A stretch of 64,000 nt of DNA from an uncultured Campylobacterales bacterium (GCA_947503785.1 CANNFB010000004.1:108984-172983), one strand, 5' to 3'. Positions 46,941 through 56,806 are shown, counted from the first letter of the stretch. The notes: generated by a model from the letters alone, not told the origin. Numbers and translations are program-made.

Positions 46941-47628
46941 TTTTCATACATTTAAATCAAAAGAAGATTTAGTTGAAAGTTTTAGTAATACAATTATTGA
47001 AAAACTAGAACATGCAATTAAAACAAAAGAAAAAGCAGTATTACTAGTATCAGGAGGAAATACTCCTAAAGTTCTTTTTGAGAAATTAAGAACTTATGAT
47101 ATAGATTGGGAAAAAATAGTAATTTCGCTAGTTGATGAAAGATGGATAAATGAAAAGCATGAAGATAGCAATGCAAAGTTAGTAAAAGAGCATCTTTTAA
47201 AAGATAAAGCTTCTAAAGCTACTTTTATCCCTTTATATCAAGAAGACATTGAAGCTTTTGATTCTGTAGATATTTGCTCAGAATTAGTAAAAAAAGAATT
47301 ATTTCCTTGTGATGTTTTAATATTAGGTATGGGAGATGACTCTCATACTGCTTCACTATTTCCTGAAAATGAAAAACTTGAAGAGGGAATTAATTTAAAA
47401 AATGAAAGTTATTGTGTGAGTATGACTCCCTTGACTGCAAAGCATGCCAGAATGAGTTTAACTTTAAGCGCTATTTTAAAAGCTGATAATATTTATTTGC
47501 ATATTCAAGGCATAGGTAAAAAAGAGGTATATATAAAAGCATTAAAAGAAGATAACTTCTTACTGTCTCCAATATCTGCTATTTTAAAAAATGAAAAAAA
47601 ACAAATAGAGGTTTATTACAATGAATAA
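46930..47628 (+). CDS. pgl: 6-phosphogluconolactonase
   Basis: 232 residues (DevB/SOL family). Features: AVLLVSGGNTPKVLFEKL, ISLVDERWI and LILGMGDDSHTASLFP. It hydrolyses 6-phosphogluconolactone to 6-phosphogluconate. I start it at ATG 46930 with AAAGAG six bases before; ATG 46915 is in frame but has no ribosome site. It overlaps zwf by 11 bases and edd by eight, so the genes are translationally coupled. Confidence 0.94.
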   Translation: MKANFHTFKSKEDLVESFSNTIIEKLEHAIKTKEKAVLLVSGGNTPKVLFEKLRTYDIDWEKIVISLVDERWINEKHEDSNAKLVKEHLLKDKASKATFIPLYQEDIEAFDSVDICSELVKKELFPCDVLILGMGDDSHTASLFPENEKLEEGINLKNESYCVSMTPLTAKHARMSLTLSAILKADNIYLHIQGIGKKEVYIKALKEDNFLLSPISAILKNEKKQIEVYYNE

Positions 47629-49441
47629 GATAATACAAGAAGTTACAAATAACATAATCAATAGATCAAAAAACAATAGAAAAATCTATCTTGAAATGAT
47701 TGAAAAATCTAAGTTAGAAGGTATGAGTAGGAAAAGAATGGGATGTAGTAATTTAGCTCATGCCATTGCTCCTATGAGTAGTTCGGAAAAAGATCTTTTA
47801 ATGGATATGGAGATTCCAAATATAGGAATTGTTAGTGCATATAATGATATGTTATCTGCTCATGAACCATATAAAAATTATCCAGATATTATAAAAAAAG
47901 AGTTACTAAACAACAAAGCTACAGGACAAGTTGCAAGTGGTGTTCCATCTATGTGTGATGGAATTACTCAAGGTAAAGAAGGAATGGAATTAAGTTTATT
48001 CTCAAGAGATAACATAGCAATGGGAACAGCTATTGGGTTATCTCATAATGTATTTGATGGTGCTGTTTATTTAGGTGTTTGTGACAAAATTGTTCCAGGG
48101 CTATTAATGGGTGCATTAAGTTTTGGACATTTACCAGCTGTATTTATCCCAAGTGGACCTATGCCTTCTGGAATTTCAAATTCTGAAAAAGCTAAAAAAA
48201 GAGAAGAATTTGCACTTGGAGAAATAGATAAAGGTGAACTTTTAAAAGTAGAAGCACAATCTTATCATAGTTGTGGAACTTGTACATTCTTTGGAACTGC
48301 AAACTCAAATCAAATGTTACTAGAGATGATGGGCTTACAACTGCCAAATGGTTCTTTTGTAAATACAAATACACCTTTAAGAACTGAGTTAACAAAAGAA
48401 GCTACTAGACAAGTTTTATCATTAATAAAGAAAGAAGGCTTTGCACTTGCAGATATTATAGATGAAAGAAGTTTTGTAAATGCAATAGTAGGACTAATGG
48501 CCACTGGTGGTTCATCAAATCATACTATACATTTAATTGCAATGGCAAAAATAGCTGGTATTACTTTAAATTGGGATGATTTTGATGCTATTTCAAAAGT
48601 TACGCCACTTCTATGTAGAATGTATCCAAATGGTAGTTTAGATGTAAATCACTTTAGAGATGCAGGTGGAATGGGAGTTGTTATTTCACAACTTATAAAA
48701 GCTGGACTTGTTCATAATGATGTAAAAACAATTTTAGGTGTTGGTTTAGATGATTTTTGTGTTGAGCCAAAACTTGTAAATGATAAACTTGAATTTACAA
48801 AAGATTGCAATATTTCTAGAAATATAGAAGTAATTAGTTCTATTGAAAATCCATATAGTGTTGAGGGTGGATTAAAATTATTAATAGGAAATATAGGAAG
48901 ATCTGTAATTAAAACTTCAGCATTAAAAGAAGAACAATTATATATTAAAGCTCCTGCAATGGTTTTTGATACTCAAGAAGGATTAAAAGAATCTTTTGCA
49001 AGAGGTGAATTAAATAAAGATTTTATAGCAGTTGTAAAATGTCAAGGACCTAAAGCAAACGGAATGCCAGAGCTTCATGGTTTACTTCCTATTATGGGAT
49101 TAATTCAAAATCAAGGTTTTAATGTAGCAATTGTAACAGATGGAAGAATGTCCGGAGCATCTGGAAAAGTACCAAGTGCCATTCATTTAATTAATGAAGC
49201 AATAGAAGGTGGAATGATTAACAATATTAGAAATGGAGATATTATCTGCCTTGATGTTACAAATGGAAAATTAACACTTGAAGAATCAAGTGAAGAGTTA
49301 ATTAAAAGAGTAAATAAAAATAAAATCATTAAGAATAATGACTTAACTTATGGAAGATTTTTATTTAACACTGTACGAGAAAATATAAGTAATGCAGAAA
49401 ATGGTGCAACTATTTTCAAAGATTATGAGGGGAAAGAATAA
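47621..49441 (+). CDS. edd: 6-phosphogluconate dehydratase
   Basis: 606 residues, IlvD/Edd family Fe-S enzyme; converts 6-phosphogluconate to KDPG, the first committed ED step. Features: GIVSAYNDMLSAHEPYKNYP, GVPSMCDGITQG, AQSYHSCGTCTFFGTANSNQ, LMATGGSSNHTIHL and TDGRMSGASGKVPSAIH. Cysteines for the cluster are present. It overlaps pgl and shares one base with eda (TAATG). Confidence 0.97.
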   Translation: MNKIIQEVTNNIINRSKNNRKIYLEMIEKSKLEGMSRKRMGCSNLAHAIAPMSSSEKDLLMDMEIPNIGIVSAYNDMLSAHEPYKNYPDIIKKELLNNKATGQVASGVPSMCDGITQGKEGMELSLFSRDNIAMGTAIGLSHNVFDGAVYLGVCDKIVPGLLMGALSFGHLPAVFIPSGPMPSGISNSEKAKKREEFALGEIDKGELLKVEAQSYHSCGTCTFFGTANSNQMLLEMMGLQLPNGSFVNTNTPLRTELTKEATRQVLSLIKKEGFALADIIDERSFVNAIVGLMATGGSSNHTIHLIAMAKIAGITLNWDDFDAISKVTPLLCRMYPNGSLDVNHFRDAGGMGVVISQLIKAGLVHNDVKTILGVGLDDFCVEPKLVNDKLEFTKDCNISRNIEVISSIENPYSVEGGLKLLIGNIGRSVIKTSALKEEQLYIKAPAMVFDTQEGLKESFARGELNKDFIAVVKCQGPKANGMPELHGLLPIMGLIQNQGFNVAIVTDGRMSGASGKVPSAIHLINEAIEGGMINNIRNGDIICLDVTNGKLTLEESSEELIKRVNKNKIIKNNDLTYGRFLFNTVRENISNAENGATIFKDYEGKE

Positions 49442-50073
49442 TGATTTTAACTGCAAATAGTGTAATGAAAATATCTCCAATAGTGCCAGTTGTTGTTGTA
49501 GATAATGCAAATGAAGCTTTAGATTTAGTAAAGGCTTTATATGAAGGTGGTATTAGTGTTATGGAGATTACTTTAAGAACAAAAGCAGGGCTTGAAGCAA
49601 TTGAAAAAATTGCTATTGAGTTTCCTTCGATGATTGTAGGTGCTGGGACTGTATGTGATGTTCAAGATTATAAAAACGCAGTAAATTCTGGTTCTAGATT
49701 TGTTTTTTCACCTGGAATTACTACATCTTTAATTCAAGAGAGTAAAATTCAAAGTATTCCTTTTATTCCTGGAGTTGCAAGTGCTTCAGAGATTATGTTA
49801 GCAAAAGAAAATGACTTAACTCATTGTAAGCTTTTTCCTGCTTCTTTAGTTGGTGGAGTTGACATATTAAAAGCATTTGGTGGACCTTTTCCTGGTATAA
49901 ATTTTTGTCCAACAGGTGGAGTAAATTTAAATAATATGAATGATTTTTTAAGTCTTGATAATGTTTTATGTGTAGGCGGAAGCTGGGTATCATCTTCAAA
50001 ACTTGTAAAGCAAAAGAATTTTAAAGAGATTACTAAAATTGTTCAAGAATCTTTAGCCAAAGTTATAAGATAA
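49441..50073 (+). CDS. eda: KDPG aldolase
   Basis: 210 residues, class I aldolase that splits KDPG into pyruvate and glyceraldehyde-3-P. Features: SVMEITLRTKAGLEAI (catalytic Glu), VGAGTVCDVQDY, CKLFPASLVGGVDILKAFGG with the Schiff-base lysine, and CPTGGV. It starts at the edd stop and is 13 bases before pgi. Confidence 0.97.
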   Translation: MILTANSVMKISPIVPVVVVDNANEALDLVKALYEGGISVMEITLRTKAGLEAIEKIAIEFPSMIVGAGTVCDVQDYKNAVNSGSRFVFSPGITTSLIQESKIQSIPFIPGVASASEIMLAKENDLTHCKLFPASLVGGVDILKAFGGPFPGINFCPTGGVNLNNMNDFLSLDNVLCVGGSWVSSSKLVKQKNFKEITKIVQESLAKVIR

Positions 50074-50086
50074 TTAAGGAATAATT

Positions 50087-51745
50087 ATGAATGAAAAAAG
50101 AGATATAGCATTTGCAAGTTTACGACGATTAAAAAATAGACTAGATAGATTAACAATGAGTGAACTTTTTGCTCTAAATCCAAATAGATTTGAAGATTTT
50201 AGTATTAAATATGATGATTTATTGTTAGATTACTCAAAAAATCATATTGATAAAGATGTTATAACAGCATTTAAAGATTTAGCAAAGGCTATAAATTTAA
50301 AAGAAAAAATAAATGACATGTTTACAGGTAAAAAGATTAATATTACAGAAAATAGGGCAGTTCTTCATATCGCACTTAGAAAAGATTTAAATTCTACTCT
50401 TATGGTTGATGGTAAAGATATTATGCCTGATGTAAAACAAAGTCTTGAAAAAATGGAAATATTTGTAAATGCTATTAGAGATGGTGAAATATTATCTTCA
50501 AGTGGAGAAAAATTTACAGATGTTATAAATATTGGTATTGGAGGATCACACTTAGGACCTGAAATGGTAACAAAAGCTTTGAAACCATATCATGATGGAC
50601 CAAAGATTCACTTTGTATCAAATATCGACCCTTCTCATATTTATGATGTAATTAGTACATTAGATCCTAAAAAGACACTTATTCTTATTGCTTCAAAAAC
50701 ATTTGTTACAATTGAAACAATGACAAATGCAAAAAGTGCATGGAAATGGATTAGCCAAGCTGTTGGAGAAGAAAATGCAGGTGAGCACTTTGTAGCAATT
50801 TCAACTGCAATAGAAAAGATTAAAGAGTTTGGTATTAGAGATGACAGAGTATTTGGATATTGGGATTGGGTAGGTGGTAGATACTCAATTTGGAGTTCAA
50901 TTGGTTTATGTGTTATTTTAGCAATTGGTATGGATAATTTTAGAGAATTCTTAAAAGGTGCCCATGAAATGGATGAACACTTTTTAAATGAACCAGTTGA
51001 AAATAATATGCCTATAATTTTAGGATTCTTAGGTGTTTGGCATATTAATATTTGTAATTATGTAACTAGAGCAATTTTACCTTATGACCAGAGACTAAAT
51101 GCCTTTCCTTCATATATCCAACAGCTAGATATGGAAAGTAATGGAAAGAGTATTACAAGTGATGGTGAAAATGTTAGTGAAAAAACAGGTGTTATTGTTT
51201 GGGGAGCAGCTGGAACGAATTCTCAACATTCATTCTTCCAATTACTTCATCAAGGTTCTGAAATAGTTCCTTGTGAGTTTATGCTAGCAGCTAATGAACA
51301 CGAAGATGGTATGCAAGAACATAAAGATTTATTAGTTGCTAACTGTTTAGCTCAAAGTCAAGCGTTAATGGTAGGAAGAAGTATTCAAGAAGTTATACGA
51401 ATACTTAAAAAAAGAGGTGTTCCTCATGAAGAAGCAATTAGATTTGCACCTCATAGAAAATTTATGGGGAATAGACCATCTTCAACAATTCTTTATAAAA
51501 AGCTTGATCCAAAAACTTTAGGAAAAATCATAGCTTTATATGAACATAGAGTTTTTGTAGAGGGAATTACTTGGAATCTAGACTCGTTTGATCAATGGGG
51601 AGTTGAATTAGGAAAAGAGTTAGCTTCTGATATGTTAACTTGTATTGATGGCTCATCTGAAACTAAAACTAAAGATAATAACTATGGGGATCAAGATGCT
51701 TCTACTGTAGGATTATTAAATGCTATTAAAAGTTTTCAAGAGTAA
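50087..51745 (+). CDS. pgi: Glucose-6-phosphate isomerase
   Basis: 552 residues. Features: INIGIGGSHLGPEMVTKAL, IASKTFVTIETMTNAKSAW, GGRYSIWSSIGL, GAAGTNSQHSFFQLLHQG with the catalytic His, and WGVELGKELA. It links fructose-6-P and glucose-6-P, so in this operon it would feed gluconeogenic hexose phosphate into Zwf. AAGGAATAATT lies before the ATG. It is the last gene of the ED operon and ends in a hairpin. Confidence 0.97.
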   Translation: MNEKRDIAFASLRRLKNRLDRLTMSELFALNPNRFEDFSIKYDDLLLDYSKNHIDKDVITAFKDLAKAINLKEKINDMFTGKKINITENRAVLHIALRKDLNSTLMVDGKDIMPDVKQSLEKMEIFVNAIRDGEILSSSGEKFTDVINIGIGGSHLGPEMVTKALKPYHDGPKIHFVSNIDPSHIYDVISTLDPKKTLILIASKTFVTIETMTNAKSAWKWISQAVGEENAGEHFVAISTAIEKIKEFGIRDDRVFGYWDWVGGRYSIWSSIGLCVILAIGMDNFREFLKGAHEMDEHFLNEPVENNMPIILGFLGVWHINICNYVTRAILPYDQRLNAFPSYIQQLDMESNGKSITSDGENVSEKTGVIVWGAAGTNSQHSFFQLLHQGSEIVPCEFMLAANEHEDGMQEHKDLLVANCLAQSQALMVGRSIQEVIRILKKRGVPHEEAIRFAPHRKFMGNRPSSTILYKKLDPKTLGKIIALYEHRVFVEGITWNLDSFDQWGVELGKELASDMLTCIDGSSETKTKDNNYGDQDASTVGLLNAIKSFQE

Positions 51746-51761
51746 GTTTTTTTACTCTTGA
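51736..51761. terminator. Bidirectional terminator between pgi and gntR
   Basis: TCAAGAGTAA (51736-51745), loop GTTTTT, TTACTCTTGA (51752-51761): a perfect 10-bp stem between convergent genes, with the pgi stop codon in its left arm. Confidence 0.78.
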
Positions 51762-51777
51762 TTTAAATATTTATACT

Positions 51778-52509
51778 TTATATATTTGACATTTTATCAT
51801 TAGATAAAATGATTTTATGCTTATACATATCTGCTTTTATTACTAAGTTTGAATACTCTATTGGTTTATTATTTTTATCAAATGAGAGTCTTTTTAGTGA
51901 TAATAAAGGTGAACCTTCTTTAATATTTAGCTTCAGTGCTTCACTTTCATTTGCAGCTTTTGCTTCTACAATTTCTTCTGCATTATAAAACTCAATATTA
52001 TATTCTTCTTTTAAGAAAGCATATAAAGATTCTAAGTTTAACTTTTTATCAATATCTGGAACTGTATTAATATCAAAATAGTTTATCATTAATGCAAAAG
52101 GAACTTCATCTAATAACCTTGTTCTTCTAATACAAAGTAATTTATCACAATGTAATATATCTTTTAAAAAATGTTCTTCTTCTTTTTCAATGATTTCAAA
52201 AGAGATAGATTTTGTAGTTAGTAAATGTTTTTGCTTAGATAGTCTTTGCGTTAATGATCCAATAGAATTGGCATCATAAAGAACTTTTTTTTCTTGGACA
52301 TAAGTTCCTTTACCCTGTTTTTTTATTACAATATTATCTCTTTCTAATTCTTCAATTGCTTTTCTTACAGTTATTCTACTTACTTCATATTTTTTTTCCA
52401 GCTTACCTTCAGCAGGAATAATATCATTAACTTTATAATTTAATTTAATATCTTCTAGTATTTTTTCTTTTAACTGAAGATATAGAGGTATACCATTTTT
52501 AGCGAACAA
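51778..52509 (-). CDS. GntR/HutC-family transcriptional regulator
   Basis: 243 residues. N-terminal winged HTH (1-70): PLYLQLKEKILEDI, then IPAEGKLEKKYEVSRITVRKA and IEELERDNIVIKKQGKGTYV, followed by a UTRA effector domain (about 90-235), typical of sugar-phosphate-responsive HutC members. The start is TTG 52509 with AAAGGA about nine bases upstream. It sits between the ED operon and glpD, in the middle of four transcription units that share an 18-bp palindrome, so it is the best candidate for binding it. No copy lies before its own gene. It is 132 bp behind glpD on the same strand. Confidence 0.93.
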   Translation of the reverse strand: MFAKNGIPLYLQLKEKILEDIKLNYKVNDIIPAEGKLEKKYEVSRITVRKAIEELERDNIVIKKQGKGTYVQEKKVLYDANSIGSLTQRLSKQKHLLTTKSISFEIIEKEEEHFLKDILHCDKLLCIRRTRLLDEVPFALMINYFDINTVPDIDKKLNLESLYAFLKEEYNIEFYNAEEIVEAKAANESEALKLNIKEGSPLLSLKRLSFDKNNKPIEYSNLVIKADMYKHKIILSNDKMSNI

Positions 52510-52641
52510 AAGTCAGATCCTTTAAATTATTATCGTATTATATCTTTGTTGTGAAATAATATCTACTTTAGCTCTTATACTACATCATACAGTTTTAAAT
52601 TGTACTTAATATATTTTGTTTAATTTGTAAAGCATAAGTAT

Positions 52642-54201
52642 TTATATATAAGTGTTTAAAATACTTAATGCTTCAGATTTCTCTTTTTCTAGTTTTTCTT
52701 TATCCCATGATAATTCATCTTTCATAATTGAAAGTACTTTCTCCAAAATTTCTTTTGAAGAATTTTTGTCAATCAAAGCTAATGAACTTCTTCTAACTAA
52801 AAAATCTAATGGTTTTTGAACAAATTCTTCTTTAATACAATATATAACTTCTGCATTTGTAATATAATAGTTTTTATGAAGTTTTTCTATTTTATCGACA
52901 CTATTTACGACATTCTGAGCCTTATCTCCATACATGCTAATTAAATATGTACCAGTTTCTTTAGATACAAAGTTAATTTCAAGTTCTTTATTTAGATTTT
53001 CACTTCCTATAAGTTTTAATTCTTTTGTTTCACATTTATTTTTTTTTAAATTAAATCTTGGAATTACATAATCTACAACTTCTTCAGCCATTTTTCTATA
53101 AGTAGTCCATTTTCCACCAATAATACTAACTAATCCAGAATCAGAACTAGTAATTACATGATCTCTTACAATGCTTTTTGTAGAGGCACTTTTAGGTGCT
53201 GCTACTAAGGGTCTTATTCCACACCAAGATGATAATATTTCACTTTCATCAATTTTTAAATCAAAATAAATTTCTAAATGTTTTAAAAGATAATCTATAT
53301 CTTTACTTGTAACTTCTGGTCTTTCCTTTAATATAGTTTTTTCGTCTGTTGTTCCAACTAAACACTTTCCCATCCATGGCAATATAAAAAGCACTCTACC
53401 ATCTTGAGTTTTTGGAATCATTAAACCTTCATTAGAAGGTAAATATTTTTTATCTAATACAATATGAATACCAGAACTTAAATCAAGCATTTTTTTGGCT
53501 TCTTTATTATCAAGTGCTCTTATTTTATCAGAAAATACTCCTGTAGCATTTATGATTGTAGAGGAATTGTAAGTAATTGTTTTACCAGATATTTTATCTT
53601 TTACTTGCAAGCCTGAAATCTTTCCTTCTTCATAATTAAAAGATTCAACCTCATTATAGTTCTTACAAACAGCATCAAATTTTCTAGCTGTTTGTAGTAA
53701 AGAAATATTTAATCTGGAATCATTAAAACTTCCATCATAATATTTAATTCCAGCTACTAAACCTTCTTTCTTAATATTAGGAAATCTCTCTATCATTTTA
53801 TTTTTAGATACAACTGAACTTCTTCCTAAAGCTCTTTTCCCTGAGATTAAATCATATAAAGTTAATCCAGCAAACATATAAGGAACCTCCCACCATTTAT
53901 ATAATGGAGTTACTAAAGTTAATTTAGAACATAAATGAGGAGCATTTTTTAAAAGTCTTGCTCTCTCTTTTAGTCCTTCTTTAACAAGGTTAAATTGATC
54001 AATATCTAATTTTTTTACAGCAGCTTCTAAATATCTAACTCCCCCATGTACTAATTTTGTACTTCTTGAACTAGTACCTTCTGCAAAATCATTTTTTTCT
54101 AAAAGTAGAGTTTTATAACCTCTTGATGCAGCATCTAATGCTATACCACTTCCGGTTGCTCCTCCACCTATTATTATAATATCAAAATTTATATTTTCCA
54201 T
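52642..54201 (-). CDS. glpD: FAD-dependent glycerol-3-phosphate dehydrogenase
   Basis: 519 residues, membrane-associated aerobic type; oxidises sn-glycerol-3-P to DHAP and passes electrons to quinone. Features: IIIGGGATGSGIALDAASRG, GTSSRSTKLVHGGVRYLE, VAGIKYYDGSFNDSRL, LPWMGKCLVGTTDEKT and GGKWTTYRKMAEEVVD. ATG at 54201 has AAGGATAATAAATT upstream. It is divergent from the glycerol transporter operon; two palindromes proposed as operators lie 17 and 45 bases before its start. Confidence 0.97.
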   Translation of the reverse strand: MENINFDIIIIGGGATGSGIALDAASRGYKTLLLEKNDFAEGTSSRSTKLVHGGVRYLEAAVKKLDIDQFNLVKEGLKERARLLKNAPHLCSKLTLVTPLYKWWEVPYMFAGLTLYDLISGKRALGRSSVVSKNKMIERFPNIKKEGLVAGIKYYDGSFNDSRLNISLLQTARKFDAVCKNYNEVESFNYEEGKISGLQVKDKISGKTITYNSSTIINATGVFSDKIRALDNKEAKKMLDLSSGIHIVLDKKYLPSNEGLMIPKTQDGRVLFILPWMGKCLVGTTDEKTILKERPEVTSKDIDYLLKHLEIYFDLKIDESEILSSWCGIRPLVAAPKSASTKSIVRDHVITSSDSGLVSIIGGKWTTYRKMAEEVVDYVIPRFNLKKNKCETKELKLIGSENLNKELEINFVSKETGTYLISMYGDKAQNVVNSVDKIEKLHKNYYITNAEVIYCIKEEFVQKPLDFLVRRSSLALIDKNSSKEILEKVLSIMKDELSWDKEKLEKEKSEALSILNTYI

Positions 54202-54217
54202 AATTTATTATCCTTTT

Positions 54218-54235
54218 CATTATAAGGTTATAATG
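54218..54235. promoter_or_regulatory. Proposed GntR operator 1 upstream of glpD
   Basis: CATTATAAGGTTATAATG: a perfect palindrome of two 8-bp arms around GG, 17 of 18 to the local consensus, 17 bases before the glpD ATG. Confidence 0.65.
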
Positions 54236-54245
54236 TTATATCAAT

Positions 54246-54263
54246 CATTATAATGTGATAAAT
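54246..54263. promoter_or_regulatory. Proposed GntR operator 2 upstream of glpD (weaker)
   Basis: CATTATAATGTGATAAAT, 15 of 18 to the local consensus with the left arm intact. It starts 28 bases from the first glpD site. Confidence 0.45.
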
Positions 54264-54527
54264 ATAAAAAGAATCTTAATTTAAAACAGTTTTTTTATAA
54301 TAATAGACTATACAAAGGTCTTTTATATGTATAATAATTTGACATGATTTTTTCTATATTAATAAAAAAATTTAAACTATAATTAAGTTTAAACTCTATA
54401 GATACCATAAAATAGGGATGCTATTTTAATGTTATGTTTAAAAAATGATGATTAAATATATAATTTATTAAAAGTGAATAATATTTTAAGCTAAGTTTAA
54501 AAATCTCTACGTCACTATTGAGGATAA
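54264..54527. other. AT-rich intergenic stretch between glpD and glpS
   Basis: Together with the flanking operators, the glpD-glpS gap is 425 bp. This central part is very AT-rich with short symmetrical patches such as TTTAAACTATAATTAAGTTT near 54371; I see no open reading frame with a ribosome site and no recognisable RNA. It presumably holds the divergent promoters. Confidence 0.4.
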
Positions 54528-54545
54528 GATTATAATGTTATGATG
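54528..54545. promoter_or_regulatory. Proposed GntR operator upstream of glpS
   Basis: GATTATAATGTTATGATG, 16 of 18 to the local consensus and sharing 17 consecutive bases with the zwf site. It lies 81 bases before the glpS ATG. A TATAAT at 54571-54576 is a possible -10. Confidence 0.6.
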
Positions 54546-54626
54546 TAATAAAAAAATAGATTGAATTTTATATAATATTCATATTTTTTACTTATACTTA
54601 TTTATAAATTTAAAAGGAGTAAAATA

Positions 54627-55715
54627 ATGTCCTTAGAACTTAAAAACGTATCTATGAAAGTAGATGGACAAACATATATTTACAATGCTAATTTAACACT
54701 AAAAAAAGGTACGATGAATGTACTCCTTGGTCGTACTTTATCTGGGAAAACTACTTTAATGAGAATTATGGCTGGGCTAGATGTTCCTACAACTGGTAGT
54801 ATTCTTTGGGAAGGTAAAGATGTTACGGGCATGAGAGTTCAAGATAGAAAAATTGCAATGGTTTATCAACAGTTTATTAACTATCCTTCTATGAGTGTAT
54901 ATGATAATATCGCTGCACCTTTAAGAATTATGAAAAAAGACGAAGCATTTATTGATCAAGAAGTTAAAAAAACTGCAAAGTTAATGAGACTAGATAATAT
55001 GCTAGATAGAAAACCACTTGAGCTTTCAGGTGGGCAGCAACAAAGATGTGCACTAGCACGTTCACTAGTAAAAGGTTCAGGATTAGTATTATTAGATGAA
55101 CCTTTAGCAAACTTAGATTATAAATTAAGAGAAGAGTTAAGAGAAGAAATTCCTAAAATGTTTGAAGAATCAGGAGCAATTTTTGTATATGCAACTACTG
55201 AACCTGAAGAAGCTTTATTATTAGGTGGAAATGTAGCAACTTTATGGGAAGGTAATATCACTCAGTTTGATGAAACTGCAAAAGTTTATCACAATCCTAA
55301 TAATGCTACTACTGCAAAAGTATTCTCAAATCCATCAATGAATTTTTTAGATATAAAAAAAGAAGGTGATTTTATTTATTATGGAAAAAATGAAAAAGCA
55401 GCAGCCACTGATGTTTTAGAGAAACTTGAAGATGGAAACTATTTACTTGGATTTAGACCAAATCACTTAGAACTTAAAAAGCATACAGGTAATGCAATCA
55501 AGTTTTCAGCACATTTAGATGTTACTGAAATTACAGGCTCTGAAACTTTCTTACATATGCATCATGATGATGATAATTGGATTGGCTTAGTTCATGGAGT
55601 TCATGATTTAGAATATAATTCAAGTTTATCTGTTTATTTAGATACTCGACATATTTTTGTTTTTGTAAAAGATGGTGATTTACTTCATACAGCATCTTAT
55701 GTGCAAGAAAGATAG
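54627..55715 (+). CDS. glpS: Glycerol ABC transporter ATP-binding protein GlpS
   Basis: 362 residues, ABC ATPase of the sugar (CUT1/MalK-like) class with a C-terminal TOBE-type regulatory part. Walker A GRTLSGKT, Q-loop VYQQFINYPSMSV, signature LSGGQQQR and Walker B VLLDEPLANLD are intact. The switch region reads YATTEPEEALLLG, so the H-loop histidine (normally THD) is absent. Its partner ATPase downstream keeps the histidine but has lost the signature. The order glpS-T-P-Q-U-V-K with glpD next door matches the Rhizobium glycerol uptake locus. AAAGGAG precedes the ATG. Confidence 0.9.
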   Translation: MSLELKNVSMKVDGQTYIYNANLTLKKGTMNVLLGRTLSGKTTLMRIMAGLDVPTTGSILWEGKDVTGMRVQDRKIAMVYQQFINYPSMSVYDNIAAPLRIMKKDEAFIDQEVKKTAKLMRLDNMLDRKPLELSGGQQQRCALARSLVKGSGLVLLDEPLANLDYKLREELREEIPKMFEESGAIFVYATTEPEEALLLGGNVATLWEGNITQFDETAKVYHNPNNATTAKVFSNPSMNFLDIKKEGDFIYYGKNEKAAATDVLEKLEDGNYLLGFRPNHLELKKHTGNAIKFSAHLDVTEITGSETFLHMHHDDDNWIGLVHGVHDLEYNSSLSVYLDTRHIFVFVKDGDLLHTASYVQER

Positions 55716-55726
55716 GAGGAGAAGAA

Positions 55727-56806
55727 ATGGCAAAAATAACTCTTTCAAATTTAGCACATAGTTATATAAAAGATCCAAAATCTATTGATGACTATGTTTT
55801 AAGACCTTTAAATCATGAATGGGATGATGGTGCGGCTTATGCACTTTTAGGACCATCTGGTTGTGGTAAATCAACTTTGTTAAATATTATTTCAGGAATT
55901 TTAACACCTTCTGAAGGAAGTATATTATTTGATGATAAAGATGTAACATTTGCAGATACTGCAAATAGAAATATAGCTCAAGTTTTTCAGTTTCCTGTTG
56001 TTTATGACACAATGACTGTAAGACAAAACTTAGAATTTCCTTTACGAAATAGAGGAGCAGATGAACAGTATATTCAACAAAGAGTTGGTTCAATTGCAAG
56101 AGCAATTAAAGTTGAAGATTTATTAGATAAAAAAGCTCATGGTTTAACAGCTGATGCAAAGCAAAAAATTTCTCTAGGAAGAGGGATGGTTCGTGAAGAT
56201 GTAAATGCAATTTTATTTGATGAACCTTTAACTGTAATTGATCCTCATATGAAATGGGAATTAAGAACTCAACTAAAAGCTTTACATAAAGAATTAAAAC
56301 ATACTATGATTTTTGTTACACATGACCAAACGGAAGCTTTAACATTTGCTGATAAAGTTGTTGTTATGAATCATGGTTGCGTTTTACAAATAGGAACACC
56401 TGAAGAACTTTTTGAAAAACCTGAACACACTTTTGTTGGATATTTTATTGGTTCTCCTGGAATGAATATTTTTGAAGTAGAAGTTGAAGAAAATATTGCA
56501 AAATTACAAGAACATGAAATTAAACTTAATTCTACTTATAAAAAATTATCTGGAAAAGTTGAATTAGGAGTTCGACCTGAATACATTGAATTATGTGAAG
56601 AGGGCGGGGGAATAAAAATAGATATTTTAAGAATTGAAGATGTAGCTCATCATAAAATTGTACGAGCTAAATACAATAATCGCAAAGTAAATATTATAGT
56701 ACCAGAAGATGTGAAAATTACACCTACTATGAATAGTATGAGATTTAAAACAGAAGGTATAAATGTATATGTTGATGATTGGTTGGTTGAAGGAGATTTA
56801 TCATGA
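55727..56806 (+). CDS. glpT: Glycerol ABC transporter ATP-binding protein GlpT (rhizobial naming)
   Basis: 359 residues, second ABC ATPase. Walker A LLGPSGCGKST, Q-loop VFQFPVVYDTM, Walker B ILFDEPLTVID and the switch FVTHDQTEALTF are intact, but the signature reads LTADAKQKISLGRGMV in place of LSGGQ. With GlpS it would make a heterodimer with one canonical and one degenerate ATP site. The name follows the rhizobial glycerol operon and does not mean the E. coli glycerol-3-P antiporter. It is 11 bases after glpS and overlaps glpP by four. Confidence 0.88.
   Translation: MAKITLSNLAHSYIKDPKSIDDYVLRPLNHEWDDGAAYALLGPSGCGKSTLLNIISGILTPSEGSILFDDKDVTFADTANRNIAQVFQFPVVYDTMTVRQNLEFPLRNRGADEQYIQQRVGSIARAIKVEDLLDKKAHGLTADAKQKISLGRGMVREDVNAILFDEPLTVIDPHMKWELRTQLKALHKELKHTMIFVTHDQTEALTFADKVVVMNHGCVLQIGTPEELFEKPEHTFVGYFIGSPGMNIFEVEVEENIAKLQEHEIKLNSTYKKLSGKVELGVRPEYIELCEEGGGIKIDILRIEDVAHHKIVRAKYNNRKVNIIVPEDVKITPTMNSMRFKTEGINVYVDDWLVEGDLS

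Noticed and set aside
52510..52641. Searched for a copy of the 18-bp palindrome before gntR
   Set aside because: Only loose AT-rich similarity; no site of comparable quality, so autoregulation is not claimed.
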